A DNA stretch of 64,000 bases from Streptomyces flavotricini (GTDB lineage Bacteria; Actinomycetota; Actinomycetes; Streptomycetales; Streptomycetaceae), in NCBI RefSeq assembly GCF_020639365.1, contig NZ_JAINUL010000001.1:5894404-5958403 (forward strand), in the 5' to 3' direction. Positions within the stretch are counted from its first letter, which is position 1, and every line of letters begins with the position of its first letter. A program made the position numbers and the translations under genes. A model generated the notes under the pieces. That model did not search any database, was not told the origin of the DNA, and worked only from the letters and a program-made list of their open reading frames with translations. Positions 7,568 to 16,306 of the stretch are shown piece after piece.

Positions 7568-8392
7568 ATGGCACGACGCGGGATTCTGGGACGCTCTCGC
7601 CGGGAGTACAAGGTTCCCGAGCCGCACCCGTCCGGTGAGCGCCCGCCGAAGATCCCCGGCGAGCTCGTCCCGAACCACGTCGCGGTGGTCATGGACGGCA
7701 ACGGCCGCTGGGCCAAGGAGCGCGGGCTGCCGCGCACCGAGGGCCACAAGGTCGGCGAGGGCGTCGTGCTCGACGTGCTCAAGGGCTGCCTGGAGATGGG
7801 CGTCAAGAACCTCTCCCTGTACGCCTTCTCGACGGAGAACTGGAAGCGTTCGCCCGACGAGGTCCGCTTCCTGATGAACTTCAACCGGGACGTCATCCGG
7901 CGCCGCCGTGACGAGATGAACGAGCTGGGCATCCGGATCCGCTGGGTCGGCCGTATGCCGAAGATGTGGAAGTCGGTCGTCCAGGAGCTCCAGGTCGCCC
8001 AGGAGCAGACCGTCGACAACGACGCGATGACCCTGTACTTCTGCGTGAACTACGGCGGCCGCGCGGAGATCGCGGACGCGGCGCAGGCGATCGCGCGGGA
8101 CGTGGCCGCGGGCAGGCTGGACCCGTCGAAGGTCAACGAGAAGACCTTCGCGAAGTACATGTACTACCCGGACATGCCGGACGTGGACCTGTTCCTGCGG
8201 CCGAGCGGCGAGCAGCGCACCTCCAACTACCTGCTCTGGCAGAGCGCGTACGCCGAGATGGTCTTCCAGGACGTGCTGTGGCCGGACTTCGACCGCCGCA
8301 ACCTGTGGGCGGCCTGCCTGGAGTACGCCCAGCGCGACCGCCGCTTCGGCGGCGCCGTCCCGAACCAGGCGGAGCCGGGCTCCACGGCCTGA
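7568..8392 (+). CDS. uppS: Isoprenyl transferase (undecaprenyl/polyprenyl diphosphate synthase)
   Basis: Cis-prenyltransferase that extends farnesyl or shorter diphosphates with isopentenyl diphosphate to make the lipid carrier for cell-wall synthesis; membrane-associated. 274 residues. Family blocks are all present: VVMDGNGRWAKERG (catalytic Asp) near residue 45, LYAFSTENW near 95, and DLFLRPSGEQRTSNYLLW plus YAEMVF near 220-245. Start ATG 7568 follows GGAG (7557-7560) within the 11-base gap after recO; the longer frame from 7301 overlaps recO and is rejected. Confidence 0.96.
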   Translation: MARRGILGRSRREYKVPEPHPSGERPPKIPGELVPNHVAVVMDGNGRWAKERGLPRTEGHKVGEGVVLDVLKGCLEMGVKNLSLYAFSTENWKRSPDEVRFLMNFNRDVIRRRRDEMNELGIRIRWVGRMPKMWKSVVQELQVAQEQTVDNDAMTLYFCVNYGGRAEIADAAQAIARDVAAGRLDPSKVNEKTFAKYMYYPDMPDVDLFLRPSGEQRTSNYLLWQSAYAEMVFQDVLWPDFDRRNLWAACLEYAQRDRRFGGAVPNQAEPGSTA

Positions 8393-8434
8393 TCCGAGGC
8401 GGGAAAAGGCCGTCGCGGAGGCTCGGCCGGGGGA

Positions 8435-8440
8435 TAGGGT
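8435..8440 (+). promoter_or_regulatory. -10 box of the YcxB-like gene
   Basis: TAGGGT lies 8 bases before ATG 8449, fitting a leaderless transcript; no ribosome site is visible. Confidence 0.45.
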
Positions 8441-8448
8441 CCGTTGTC

Positions 8449-8979
8449 ATGGACACGGATGGGGAACAGGTGCCGGTGCGGCTCAGCTACCGGATCACCA
8501 CGGCGGACGTCGCGCAGGCGCTCCGGGCACGTGACGCCCGGGTGCCCGCGGGGCGCCGCAAGCGGCTGCTGCTGATCGTCTTCGGGGCGCTGCTGCTGGT
8601 CTTCGGGGGGCTGGCGTCCCTGGGCGGCGGCTCCCTCACCCGGCCGCTGTCCGTCCTGGGCGGCGGCGTCCTGCTGCTCGTCCTCACGTTCTTCGGCCCG
8701 CAGCTCACGGCGCGGGCCTTCGCGGGACTGCTGGCGAAGGCCGGTCAGACCACGGCGGTGATCGACGCCACGGGGCTGTGCGTGAGCACCGCCGACACGC
8801 AGTCGCGCATCAACTGGGCCGCGCAGCCGATGTACACGGAGACGGCCGACACCTTCGTCACGCTCAGCGTCGCCAAGCGGGCGGTGGCCATGACGATCCT
8901 GCCCAAGCGCGGGGCCGAGGCCCCGGCGGACGTCGACCGCCTCCGGGCACTCCTCGACCGCAATCTGCAGAAGCTCTAG
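8449..8979 (+). CDS. YcxB-like membrane protein
   Basis: 176 residues with two adjacent hydrophobic helices (about residues 40-60 and 65-90) and a soluble C-terminal half (VIDATGLCVSTADTQSRINWAAQ ... FVTLSVAKRAVAMTILPKRG) that has the pattern of the YcxB C-terminal domain: a beta-rich part with a conserved W near the middle and the PKR-type ending. Function of the family is unknown. Start ATG 8449 with a -10 box next to it. Convergent with zur. Confidence 0.65.
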   Translation: MDTDGEQVPVRLSYRITTADVAQALRARDARVPAGRRKRLLLIVFGALLLVFGGLASLGGGSLTRPLSVLGGGVLLLVLTFFGPQLTARAFAGLLAKAGQTTAVIDATGLCVSTADTQSRINWAAQPMYTETADTFVTLSVAKRAVAMTILPKRGAEAPADVDRLRALLDRNLQKL

Positions 8980-9001
8980 GCGGGCGTTCCAGGCAGACGT
9001 T

Positions 9002-9436
9002 CTAGGCGGAGGCGGCGGCCGCGCAGTCGGCGCAGGTGCCGAAGATCTCCACCGTGTGGGCCACGTTCACGTAGCCGTGCTCGGCCGCGATGGACTCCGC
9101 CCACTTCTCCACGGCCGGGCCCTCCACCTCGACCGCCTTGCCGCACTTGCGGCAGACCAGGTGATGGTGGTGGTCCCCGGTGGAACAGCGCCGGTAGACC
9201 GACTCCCCGTCGCTGGTGCGCAGCACGTCGACCTCGCCGGCGTCGGCGAGCGACTGGAGGGTGCGGTACACGGTGGTCAGGCCCACCGAGTCGCCGCGGT
9301 GCTTGAGCATGTCGTGCAGTTCCTGGGCGCTGCGGAACTCGTCCACCTCGTCCAGCGCCGCGGCGACGGCTGCCCGCTGCCGGGTGGATCGTCCTCGTAC
9401 TGGCGCGGTATTCATCTCGCCAGGCGCAGTCGCCAC
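9002..9436 (-). CDS. zur: Zinc uptake regulator, Fur family
   Basis: Zn-dependent repressor of zinc acquisition genes, 144 residues. The winged-helix DNA-binding part (RSTRQRAAVAAALDEVDEF ... VGLTTVYRTLQSLADAGEVD) is followed by the metal-binding dimerisation part with GDHHHHLVCRKCGK and the C-terminal CADC pair that hold the structural zinc. Start GTG 9436 is chosen because GAGGAGG lies five bases upstream; ATG 9415 (137 residues) is the alternative. It sits 61 bases after znuB on the same strand, so it is most simply the last gene of the znu operon and autoregulated through the dyad before znuA. Confidence 0.95.
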   Translation of the reverse strand: MATAPGEMNTAPVRGRSTRQRAAVAAALDEVDEFRSAQELHDMLKHRGDSVGLTTVYRTLQSLADAGEVDVLRTSDGESVYRRCSTGDHHHHLVCRKCGKAVEVEGPAVEKWAESIAAEHGYVNVAHTVEIFGTCADCAAAASA

Positions 9437-9497
9437 CGGTTCCTCCTCGTATCGGCCTCGGCCCATTGTGCCAGGCGGCCGTACCTCCCAGATCTGC

Positions 9498-10364
9498 CTA
9501 GACCTTCACATCATCGCGCGTGCAGACCTCTTCGGCGGCGCGGGCCGCGTTCGCGCGGCGCCGGGCCAGTGGCGTGGACAGCGCGGTCATCACCATGAAG
9601 ACGCCGATGGCGAGCAGCACGATGGTGCCGCCGGAGGGGGCGTCGATGTAGTACGTGAGGGTCGTACCGGAGAGCGAGACCAGCACGCCGATCACCATGG
9701 CCACCGACAGGGTGGCGGTGAACCCGCGGGTGACGCGCTGCGCCGCCGCGACCGGGATCACCATCATGGCGCTGACCAGCAGCAGACCGACGATCCGCAT
9801 GGCCACGGTGACGGTGACGGCGGCGGTGACCGCGATCAGCAGGTTCAGGAAGCGCACCGGCAGTCCGGTGACCCGGGCGAACTCCTCGTCCTGGCAGACG
9901 GCGAACAGCTGGCGGCGCAGCCCGAGGGTGACGGCGATGACGAAGGCCGCGAGGATCACGACCGCGGTGACGTCCTCGGCGGAGACCGTGGTGATCGAGC
10001 CGAAGAGATAGCTGGTGAGGTTGGCCGTCGAGCCGCCCGGAGCCAGGTTGATGATCATGACGCCGCCCGCCAGGCCGCCGTAGAAGAGCATGGCGAGCGC
10101 GATGTCGCCACTGGTCTTGCCGCGGGAGCGGATCAGCTCCATGCCGACCGCGCCGATGACCGCGACCAGGGTCGCCATCCACACCGGGCTCGCGTTGAGC
10201 AGGAAACCGAGCGCGACCCCGGTCATGGCGACGTGCCCGATGCCGTCGCCCATGACGGCCTGGCGGCGCTGCACCAGGTACGTGCCGATGGCCGGGGCGG
10301 TGACGCCGACCAGGACGGCCGCGAGCAGGGCCCGCTGCATGAAGGCGTAGTCGAGGAGGTCCAT
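9498..10364 (-). CDS. znuB: Zinc ABC transporter permease
   Basis: Membrane component of the zinc importer, 288 residues with about eight hydrophobic helices and the ABC-3 family pattern (GIGHVAMTGVALGFLL near residue 40, GLLLVSAMMVIPVAAAQ near 200). Its ATG overlaps the znuC stop by the four bases ATGA (10361-10364 region), indicating translational coupling. Transcribed znuA-znuC-znuB-zur from the Zur-box side. Confidence 0.93.
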   Translation of the reverse strand: MDLLDYAFMQRALLAAVLVGVTAPAIGTYLVQRRQAVMGDGIGHVAMTGVALGFLLNASPVWMATLVAVIGAVGMELIRSRGKTSGDIALAMLFYGGLAGGVMIINLAPGGSTANLTSYLFGSITTVSAEDVTAVVILAAFVIAVTLGLRRQLFAVCQDEEFARVTGLPVRFLNLLIAVTAAVTVTVAMRIVGLLLVSAMMVIPVAAAQRVTRGFTATLSVAMVIGVLVSLSGTTLTYYIDAPSGGTIVLLAIGVFMVMTALSTPLARRRANAARAAEEVCTRDDVKV

Positions 10365-11179
10365 CAGCTCAGCAGTCCCGTCCGGAGCGGCTCGGCGCCG
10401 TGCGCCGCGTGGGGGTGTACGTGGTCGTGGCCGGGCAGGGCGTGCTGCCCCACGGCCTCGGGGGGCGGGCCGTCGTGGACGACGCAGCCGTCGCGCAGGA
10501 CGACGGCGCGGTCGATCAGGGGCTCCAGCGGGCCCAGCTCGTGCAGGACGAGCAGGACGGTCGAGCCGGCGGCGACCTGCTCGCGCAGGGCGTTCGCGAG
10601 GACCTCCTGGTTGGCGAGGTCCACGCCGGCCATCGGCTCGTCCATGATCAGGAGTTCCGGCTCCACGGCGAGCGCCCGCGCGATGAGCACGCGCTGGTGC
10701 TGCCCGCCGGAGAGGGCGTTGACGGAGGCGTCGGCGTACTGGCTCATGTCGACGAGGGCCAGGGCCCGCTCGACGGCCGCCTTGTCGCTCTTGCGTAGGA
10801 CGCCGAAGCGGGAGCGGGCGAGCCGGCCGGAGGAGACGACCTCGCGGACGGTGGCCGGGACCCCGCTGGCGGCGGTGGTGCGCTGCGGGACGTACCCGAT
10901 GCGCGACCAGGCGCGGAAGCGGTTGAAGTCCGTGCCGAACAGCGCCAGTTCGCCGTCCGAGAGCGGGACCTGTCCCACGATCGCGCGCACGGCCGTGGAC
11001 TTGCCGGAGCCGTTGGCGCCGAGCAGGGCGACGACCTCGCCGCGCCGGACGGTGAGGTCGACCCCGCGCAGCACGGGGCGCGAGCCGAGCGAGGCCGTGG
11101 CCCCGCGCAGGGATATGACGGGCTGGTCCGCTGCCTCCGCGGGCTGGGACTCCATGGCACGCGCCTCCGTTACTGCCAT
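10364..11179 (-). CDS. znuC: Zinc ABC transporter ATP-binding protein
   Basis: Cytosolic ATPase of the zinc importer, 271 residues. Walker A GANGSGKST near residue 55, signature LSGGQHQR near 155, Walker B LLIMDEP near 175 and switch His in LVLHELG. The C-terminal about 25 residues are His-rich (HDHVHPHAAH), plausible for metal sensing or buffering. Start ATG 11179 shares one base with the znuA stop (TAATG). Alternative internal start MESQPAEAAD would drop 8 residues. Confidence 0.94.
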   Translation of the reverse strand: MAVTEARAMESQPAEAADQPVISLRGATASLGSRPVLRGVDLTVRRGEVVALLGANGSGKSTAVRAIVGQVPLSDGELALFGTDFNRFRAWSRIGYVPQRTTAASGVPATVREVVSSGRLARSRFGVLRKSDKAAVERALALVDMSQYADASVNALSGGQHQRVLIARALAVEPELLIMDEPMAGVDLANQEVLANALREQVAAGSTVLLVLHELGPLEPLIDRAVVLRDGCVVHDGPPPEAVGQHALPGHDHVHPHAAHGAEPLRTGLLS

Positions 11180-12162
11180 TACTTGCTACCGAGCGCCTTC
11201 TGCAGGTTCTTCAGGTTGGACCGCATGACCTCGAAGTAGTCAGCGCCCTGGGACTTGTCGGTGATTCCCTCGAGCGGGTCGAGGACGTCGGTCTTCAGGC
11301 CCGTGTCGGTGGCGAGCGACTTGGCCGTCTTGTCGCTGGCCAGCGTCTCGAAGAACACGGTCGAGACATTGTCCTTCTTCGCGACGGCCTGGAGCTCCTT
11401 CATGCGGGCCGGGCTCGGCTCGGACTCGGGGTCGACGCCGGAGATGCCCTCCTGGTCGAGGCCGTAGCGCTCGGCGAGGTAGCCGAAGGCGGAGTGCGTG
11501 GTGATGAAGGTCTTGGTCGCGGTGTTCTGCAGGCCGTTCTTGAACTCCGTGTCGAGCGCGGTCAGCTTGCCGAGCAGCTCGTCGGTGTTCTTGCGGTAGT
11601 CCGCCGCGTGGTCCGGGTCGGCCTTCTCCAGGGCCGCGCCGACGCCCTTGGCGACCTCGGCGTACTTCACCGGGTCCAGCCAGACGTGCGGGTCCTCGCC
11701 GGCCTCGCCGTGAGCGTGGTCGTGGCCCTCCTCGCCGGCGGTGTGGCCCTCCTCGCCCTCGTGGGCGTGGTCGTGGCCGGAGGAGCCGTGGACTTCCAGC
11801 TCGGTGAGCTTGGCGGCGTCGACGACGTGCTTCACGCCGGACTGGGCGACGGCCTTGTCGACGGCGGGCTGCAGGCCCTTGAGGTAGAGGACGACATCGG
11901 ATTCGCCCAGCTGCCCGGTCTGCTTCGGGGTGATCTCCAGGTCGTGCGGTTCGACGCCCGGCTTGGTCAGGGTGTCGACCTTCACGTGGTCCTTGCCGAT
12001 CTGTTCCGCCAGGAACTGCATCGGGTAGAACGACGACATGACGTCCAGCTTGCCGTCCTTGCCGCTTCCCGCTCCGGCTCCGGAGCAGGCGGTGAGGGCC
12101 GTGGCGCCGAGGGCTACGGCTCCGGCGAGGGCGGCGGTGGGTATGAGGCGTCGTACGTTCAT
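11179..12162 (-). CDS. znuA: Zinc ABC transporter substrate-binding lipoprotein
   Basis: Extracytoplasmic zinc receptor of cluster 9 (ZnuA/TroA type), 327 residues. A Sec lipoprotein signal ends in the lipobox LTAC near residue 27. A His/Glu/Asp-rich loop (HDHAHEGEEGH and HDHAHGEAGEDPHVW, residues about 130-165) is typical of zinc-specific receptors and precedes the zinc ligand motif HVWLDP. Start is set at ATG 12162, six codons inside the longest frame, because it gives a normal signal peptide; ATGs at 12180 and 12177 are alternatives. First gene of the znu-zur operon, with a Zur-box-like dyad about 22 bases upstream of the ATG. Confidence 0.95.
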   Translation of the reverse strand: MNVRRLIPTAALAGAVALGATALTACSGAGAGSGKDGKLDVMSSFYPMQFLAEQIGKDHVKVDTLTKPGVEPHDLEITPKQTGQLGESDVVLYLKGLQPAVDKAVAQSGVKHVVDAAKLTELEVHGSSGHDHAHEGEEGHTAGEEGHDHAHGEAGEDPHVWLDPVKYAEVAKGVGAALEKADPDHAADYRKNTDELLGKLTALDTEFKNGLQNTATKTFITTHSAFGYLAERYGLDQEGISGVDPESEPSPARMKELQAVAKKDNVSTVFFETLASDKTAKSLATDTGLKTDVLDPLEGITDKSQGADYFEVMRSNLKNLQKALGSK

Positions 12163-12183
12163 GACATCCATTTTCATCAAAGA

Positions 12184-12198
12184 TGGAAACGATTGTCA
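12184..12198. promoter_or_regulatory. Zur-box-like operator upstream of znuA
   Basis: TGGAAACGATTGTCA is a 7-1-7 dyad close to the actinobacterial Zur consensus (TGAAAATGATTTTCA type); read on the znuA strand it is TGACAATCGTTTCCA. It lies directly before znuA, whose operon ends with zur. It is also within the znuA/glyS gap but over 45 bases from the glyS promoter. Confidence 0.75.
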
Positions 12199-12247
12199 AA
12201 AACCCAGGTGAGGAGCCCGGGGACGGTGCCGTGGAAGGGGAACCGAT

Positions 12248-12278
12248 TTGAAAGGGGGGGTGCGGGCGCCGGTAACCT
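12248..12278 (+). promoter_or_regulatory. Candidate glyS promoter
   Basis: TTGAAA (12248-12253) and TAACCT (12273-12278), spacing 19 (18 if the -35 is read one base later), about 40 bases before the glyS GTG. Confidence 0.45.
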
Positions 12279-12317
12279 AAAGCCTTCGCCGTTCGTCCTC
12301 GTAATGAAGAGAGCACC

Positions 12318-13700
12318 GTGGCCGCCGACAAGATCGAAACCATCGTCAGCCTGAGCAAGCGCCGTGGCTTCGTTTTCCCGTGCAGTGACATCTACGGCGG
12401 CTCCAAGGCCGCCTGGGACTACGGTCCGCTCGGTGTCGAGCTCAAGGAGAACATCAAGCGCCAGTGGTGGAAGGCCATGGTCACCGGGCGCGAGGACATC
12501 GTCGGCCTCGACTCTTCCGTGATCCTGGCCCCCGAGGTCTGGGTGGCCTCCGGTCACGTCGCGACCTTCTCGGACCCGCTGACCGAGTGCACCTCCTGCC
12601 ACAAGCGCCACCGCGCCGACCACCTGGAAGAGGCGTACGAGGCCAAGCACGGCCGCCTCCCCGAGAACGGTCTCGCCGACATCAACTGCCCCAACTGTGG
12701 TGTGAAGGGTCAGTTCACCGAGCCGAAGCAGTTCTCCGGCATGCTGGAGACCCACCTCGGCCCGACCCAGGACACCGGCTCGAAGGCGTACCTGCGCCCC
12801 GAGACCGCCCAGGGCATCTTCACCAACTACGCCCACGTGCAGACCACCGCGCGCAAGAAGCCCCCGTTCGGCATCGCGCAGATGGGCAAGTCCTTCCGCA
12901 ACGAGATCACTCCGGGCAACTTCATCTTCCGCACGCGCGAGTTCGAGCAGATGGAGATGGAGTTCTTCGTCAAGCCGGGCGAGGACGAGCAGTGGCAGGA
13001 GTACTGGATGCAGGAGCGGTGGAACTGGTACCGCGACCTCGGCATCCGCGAGGAGAACATCCGCTGGTACGAGCACCCGAAGGAGAAGCTGTCCCACTAC
13101 TCGAAGCGCACCGCCGACATCGAGTACCGCTTCAACTTCGGTGGCAACGAGTTCTCCGAGCTGGAGGGCGTCGCCAACCGCACCGACTTCGACCTGAAGG
13201 CGCACTCCGCGGCCTCCGGCCAGGAGCTCGTCTACTTCGACCAGGAGACGAAGGAGAAGTACACCCCGTACGTCATCGAGCCGGCGGCCGGCGTGAACCG
13301 CGCGATGCTCGCCTTCATGCTCGACGCGTTCAACGAGGACGAGGCCCCGAACGCCAAGGGCGTCATGGAGAAGCGCACCGTGATGCGCTTCGACCCGCGC
13401 CTGGCCCCGGTCAAGGTCGCCGTCCTGCCGCTGTCCCGTAACGCGCAGCTGTCGCCGAAGGCCAAGGGCCTGGCCGCCGACCTGCGCAAGTTCTGGAACA
13501 TCGAGTTCGACGACGCGGGCGCCATCGGCCGCCGCTACCGCCGCCAGGACGAGATCGGTACGCCGTTCTGCGTCACCGTCGACTTCGACACCCTGGACGA
13601 CAACGCGGTGACCGTGCGCGAGCGCGACACCATGAAGCAGGAGCGCGTCTCCCTGGACCAGATCCAGAGCTACCTCGGCAGCCGTCTGCTCGGCTGCTAG
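12318..13700 (+). CDS. glyS: Glycyl-tRNA synthetase (alpha2 type)
   Basis: Class II aminoacyl-tRNA synthetase, 460 residues, the homodimeric form used by actinobacteria. Motif 1 to 3 regions are clear: an early GFVFPCSDIYGG, a zinc-binding insert with CTSCHKRH and CPNCG (residues about 93-130), motif 2 around GKSFRNEITPGNFIFRTREFEQMEMEFF, and the C-terminal anticodon-binding domain ending near LGSRLLGC. Start GTG 12318 follows GAAGAGAG about 8 bases upstream. Divergent from znuA; followed by a very strong terminator. Confidence 0.97.
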   Translation: MAADKIETIVSLSKRRGFVFPCSDIYGGSKAAWDYGPLGVELKENIKRQWWKAMVTGREDIVGLDSSVILAPEVWVASGHVATFSDPLTECTSCHKRHRADHLEEAYEAKHGRLPENGLADINCPNCGVKGQFTEPKQFSGMLETHLGPTQDTGSKAYLRPETAQGIFTNYAHVQTTARKKPPFGIAQMGKSFRNEITPGNFIFRTREFEQMEMEFFVKPGEDEQWQEYWMQERWNWYRDLGIREENIRWYEHPKEKLSHYSKRTADIEYRFNFGGNEFSELEGVANRTDFDLKAHSAASGQELVYFDQETKEKYTPYVIEPAAGVNRAMLAFMLDAFNEDEAPNAKGVMEKRTVMRFDPRLAPVKVAVLPLSRNAQLSPKAKGLAADLRKFWNIEFDDAGAIGRRYRRQDEIGTPFCVTVDFDTLDDNAVTVRERDTMKQERVSLDQIQSYLGSRLLGC

Positions 13701-13710
13701 CTCTCGCTCG

Positions 13711-13758
13711 AAAGGCCGGTGGCCCGGTGCGCGGATCGCGCACCGGGCCACCGGCCTT
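13711..13758. terminator. Strong terminator after glyS
   Basis: A stem of about 20 base pairs (AAAGGCCGGTGGCCCGGTGC from 13711 with its complement ending CCGGCCTTTT at 13760). It ends 14 bases before the stop codon of the convergent gene and can serve both. Confidence 0.85.
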
Positions 13759-13771
13759 TTCCGTACGGGGC

Positions 13772-14512
13772 TCAGGCGGTGAGGCCACCGGCCTGTCCGT
13801 CCGCGGCAGCCGCAGCGTCCGCGGCGGCCCGCTTCTCGCCCTCCGCCTTGGTGCGCTTGACGAAACGGACCGTCCAGAAGGCCAGGCCGCCGAGCGTTCC
13901 GTAGATCATGAACGGGCTGAGGGTCACCATGGCGGAGGTGTCCAGGACGAACGACAGGGCGATGCGCACCGCCGCCTCGATGAGGTAGACCACGCCCCAG
14001 ACCAGGGTCATGCGGCGCTGAGCGTCGCGGAAACCCTCGAACCGCCACAGGCCGTTGTAGTAGGCGACGCCCGCCGCGGTGCCGTCCGTGCCGAACTTCC
14101 GGCCGAAGTAGAACATCAGCGGACGCGGTGCGAGCAGCGTGGCCAGGCACAGGACCCCGAAGAGGCCCGTGACGACCGAGTCCTTGACCAGCAGGGCCTC
14201 CGTGGACCGGGCGCCCACGAGGGAGACCACGGCGGTGATCACCAAGAACACCAGGGTGACGATGGCGAACTCGTCGAGCTTGCGCCGCCAGGCCACCATG
14301 ACGGCGCTGTCGAGCACCGGCCAGGCGCCGCTGGCCAGCAGAGCGGAGGCTTCGCTCCAGCCGTGGTCGTCCACGAGGGTGTTGTACGTGATGATCGGTG
14401 CCACCACGTTCAGCGCGATGGTCAGGATCAAGCCGATCGCAGCGGCGCCGCCTGAACGGGCCGGAGGCGCGGGCTGCGCTGCCTGAGCGGGTTGAGCAGG
14501 TTGAGCGGACAA
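13772..14512 (-). CDS. VC0807-like multi-pass membrane protein
   Basis: About 246 residues with five to six predicted membrane helices (segments around LILTIALNVVAPIITYNTL, FAIVTLVFLVITAVVSLVG, SVVTGLFGVLCLATLLA, MTLVWGVVYLIEAAVRIALSFVL, MIYGTLGGLAFWTV). The pattern of a conserved small cytosolic loop with FRDAQRRMT between helices fits the VC0807 family of uncharacterised membrane proteins. Start is uncertain: TTG 14512 has GGGGGA just upstream and is preferred over the ATG/GTG at 14593. N-terminal 20 residues are Ala/Pro/Gln repeats; the C-terminus is Ala-rich. No function can be given. Confidence 0.65.
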   Translation of the reverse strand: MSAQPAQPAQAAQPAPPARSGGAAAIGLILTIALNVVAPIITYNTLVDDHGWSEASALLASGAWPVLDSAVMVAWRRKLDEFAIVTLVFLVITAVVSLVGARSTEALLVKDSVVTGLFGVLCLATLLAPRPLMFYFGRKFGTDGTAAGVAYYNGLWRFEGFRDAQRRMTLVWGVVYLIEAAVRIALSFVLDTSAMVTLSPFMIYGTLGGLAFWTVRFVKRTKAEGEKRAAADAAAAADGQAGGLTA

Positions 14513-14647
14513 GATTCCCCCTGGGACGTGCCTGATGAAGTGCGGTAGGGGGAACGTATGGAATTTGACGGGGTACGGACAAGGCGGTCCCACCCCAAAT
14601 GATCATCAAGTCGTTCGGAGCGGCTCGTTCCGGACGTTCTCGACCGG

Positions 14648-15241
14648 TCAGGCGCGCAGGCCCCGGATCACGAGCGCGGTGACCGCCTCGAACTCCGTGA
14701 TGATCGTGGGCCTCAGCCACTCCGCGGCGTACTGCGGATCGTGGAACCGGCCGGTGGCGTCGAACACCGCCCGGGCGGCTGCCGGTACGTCGGGCGCGCT
14801 GAGCGAGCCCGCCTCGACTCCCTCCGCGATGATCCGGCCCAGCTGCTCGATCAGCTGGTGCAGGTGCTGGTCCACCACGTCGCTGTTCTCGGCGAGCAGC
14901 ACCGTGTACGTCGCGAACAGCTCCGGGTCGTCACCCGCCTTGTGGCGCTTGGCCTCGAAGAGCGCCTCCAGCCACGCCTCCAGCTTGGAGGGCCCCGTGC
15001 CGCCGGGGGCCGACGTGATCTCTTCCAGGCGGACGACGTTCTTGGTGAGCCAGCGCTCCGTGACGGCCTCGCGCAGTGCCGCCTTCGACGGGAAGTGCCG
15101 GTACACGCTGCCGTGGCTGACGCCCAGGGCGCGGGCCACGTCCACCACGGTCGCCTTGGTGGGGCCGAAGCGGCGCAGCACCTCCTCGGTGGTCTCGAGG
15201 ATGCGCTCGGGTGTCAGGGGCTCGGCAGCAGCGGGGGGCAT
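14648..15241 (-). CDS. TetR family transcriptional regulator
   Basis: 197 residues. The N-terminal helix-turn-helix reads ATVVDVARALGVSHGSVYRHFPSKAALREAV (residues about 30-60), diagnostic for TetR; the C-terminal 140 residues form the ligand-binding part. It stands 21 bases downstream of the aldo/keto reductase stop on the same strand, so the reductase and its regulator may be one transcript; the perfect 15-bp dyad at 16307-16342 before the reductase is a reasonable operator. Ligand unknown. Confidence 0.9.
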   Translation of the reverse strand: MPPAAAEPLTPERILETTEEVLRRFGPTKATVVDVARALGVSHGSVYRHFPSKAALREAVTERWLTKNVVRLEEITSAPGGTGPSKLEAWLEALFEAKRHKAGDDPELFATYTVLLAENSDVVDQHLHQLIEQLGRIIAEGVEAGSLSAPDVPAAARAVFDATGRFHDPQYAAEWLRPTIITEFEAVTALVIRGLRA

Positions 15242-15262
15242 GAGTACGACCGTACCGCCCGC

Positions 15263-16291
15263 TCAGTGCTCGCTGTCGAGGTGGGCCATCTGCGCTGCCG
15301 GGTACCGCTCGCCGGCCGCTGCTCCCGCCGGGACCGCCTCCTCGATGGCCGCCAGGTCCGCCTCGGTCAGCTCCACGGCCATGGCACCCAGTGCCTCGGC
15401 CAGTCTGTCCCGACGGCGGGCTCCCACCAGCGGCACGATGTCCTCGCCGCGCGAGAGCACCCAGGCGATGGCGGTCTGGGCGACGCTGACCCCCTTGTCC
15501 TGCGCGATCTTGCGCAGGGCGTCGACCAGGTCGAGATTGCGCTGCAGGTTCTCGCCCTGGAAACGGGGGCTCATTCCGCGGAAGTCGCCGGGCGCCAGCT
15601 CCCGGTCGCGGCTGAAGTGCCCGCTGATCAGGCCGCGGCTCAGCACTCCGTACGCCGTGATCCCGATGCCCAGCTCACGGGCGGTCGGCAGGATCTCCGC
15701 CTCGATGCCGCGGGAGATGAGCGAGTACTCGATCTGGAGGTCCGAGATCGGCGCCACGGCCGCGGCCCGGCGCAGGGTGTCCGCACCGACCTCGGAGAGG
15801 CCGATGTGGCGTACGTGCCCGGCCTCGACGGCCTCGGCGATGGCGCCGACGGTCTCCTCGATCGGGACGGACGGGTCGACGCGGGCGATCCGGTAGACGT
15901 CGATGTGGTCCCGGCCCAGGCGCTGGAGCGAGTAGGCCAGGAAGTTCTTGACGGCCTCGGGGCGGCCGTCATAGCCGGTGAAGCCGCCCTCGACGGTGCG
16001 CAGGGCGCCGAACTTCACGCTGATCAGGGCCTGCTCGCGGGCCGCGGCGGGCGCGGTGCGCAGGGCTTCGCCGATCAGCATCTCGTTGTGCCCCATGCCG
16101 TAGAAATCCCCGGTGTCGAGCAGTGCGCTCGCGCTGTCGGGGACGGCGTCCAGGTACGCGTGGATGGTCGCGAGGGACTCGGTGCGGTCGGCCTCCCCGT
16201 ACAAGGCGGACATGCCCATGCAGCCCAGCCCCAGCGGGAAGACGGAGGGGCCGGTCGAGCCGAGGGTGCGGGTGTTCTCGTTCGTGGTCAT
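15263..16291 (-). CDS. Aldo/keto reductase
   Basis: NADPH-dependent carbonyl reductase, 342 residues, (alpha/beta)8 barrel. The catalytic Asp and Tyr lie in LLDTGDFYGMGHNE (residues about 50-63), Lys in ISVKFG near 85; the usual catalytic His is replaced by Arg in VYRIARVDP, as in the AKR13-type members. NADP-binding block PLVGARRRDRLAE is near 285. Start ATG 16291; the 15-codon upstream extension runs into the dyad and is rejected. Neighbouring TetR gene suggests induction by a reactive carbonyl or similar compound. Confidence 0.92.
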   Translation of the reverse strand: MTTNENTRTLGSTGPSVFPLGLGCMGMSALYGEADRTESLATIHAYLDAVPDSASALLDTGDFYGMGHNEMLIGEALRTAPAAAREQALISVKFGALRTVEGGFTGYDGRPEAVKNFLAYSLQRLGRDHIDVYRIARVDPSVPIEETVGAIAEAVEAGHVRHIGLSEVGADTLRRAAAVAPISDLQIEYSLISRGIEAEILPTARELGIGITAYGVLSRGLISGHFSRDRELAPGDFRGMSPRFQGENLQRNLDLVDALRKIAQDKGVSVAQTAIAWVLSRGEDIVPLVGARRRDRLAEALGAMAVELTEADLAAIEEAVPAGAAAGERYPAAQMAHLDSEH

Positions 16292-16306
16292 GGAGCAACC
16301 TTGGCA

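Noticed and set aside
9216..11228. 670-codon plus-strand frame across znuB/znuC
   Set aside because: Shadow frame; the minus-strand znu genes carry all motifs.
12177..14720. 847-codon minus-strand open frame across glyS
   Set aside because: Antisense shadow of glyS and of the membrane-protein gene; the residues are Arg/Gly/Val-rich shadow sequence and the real genes on both sides have family motifs.
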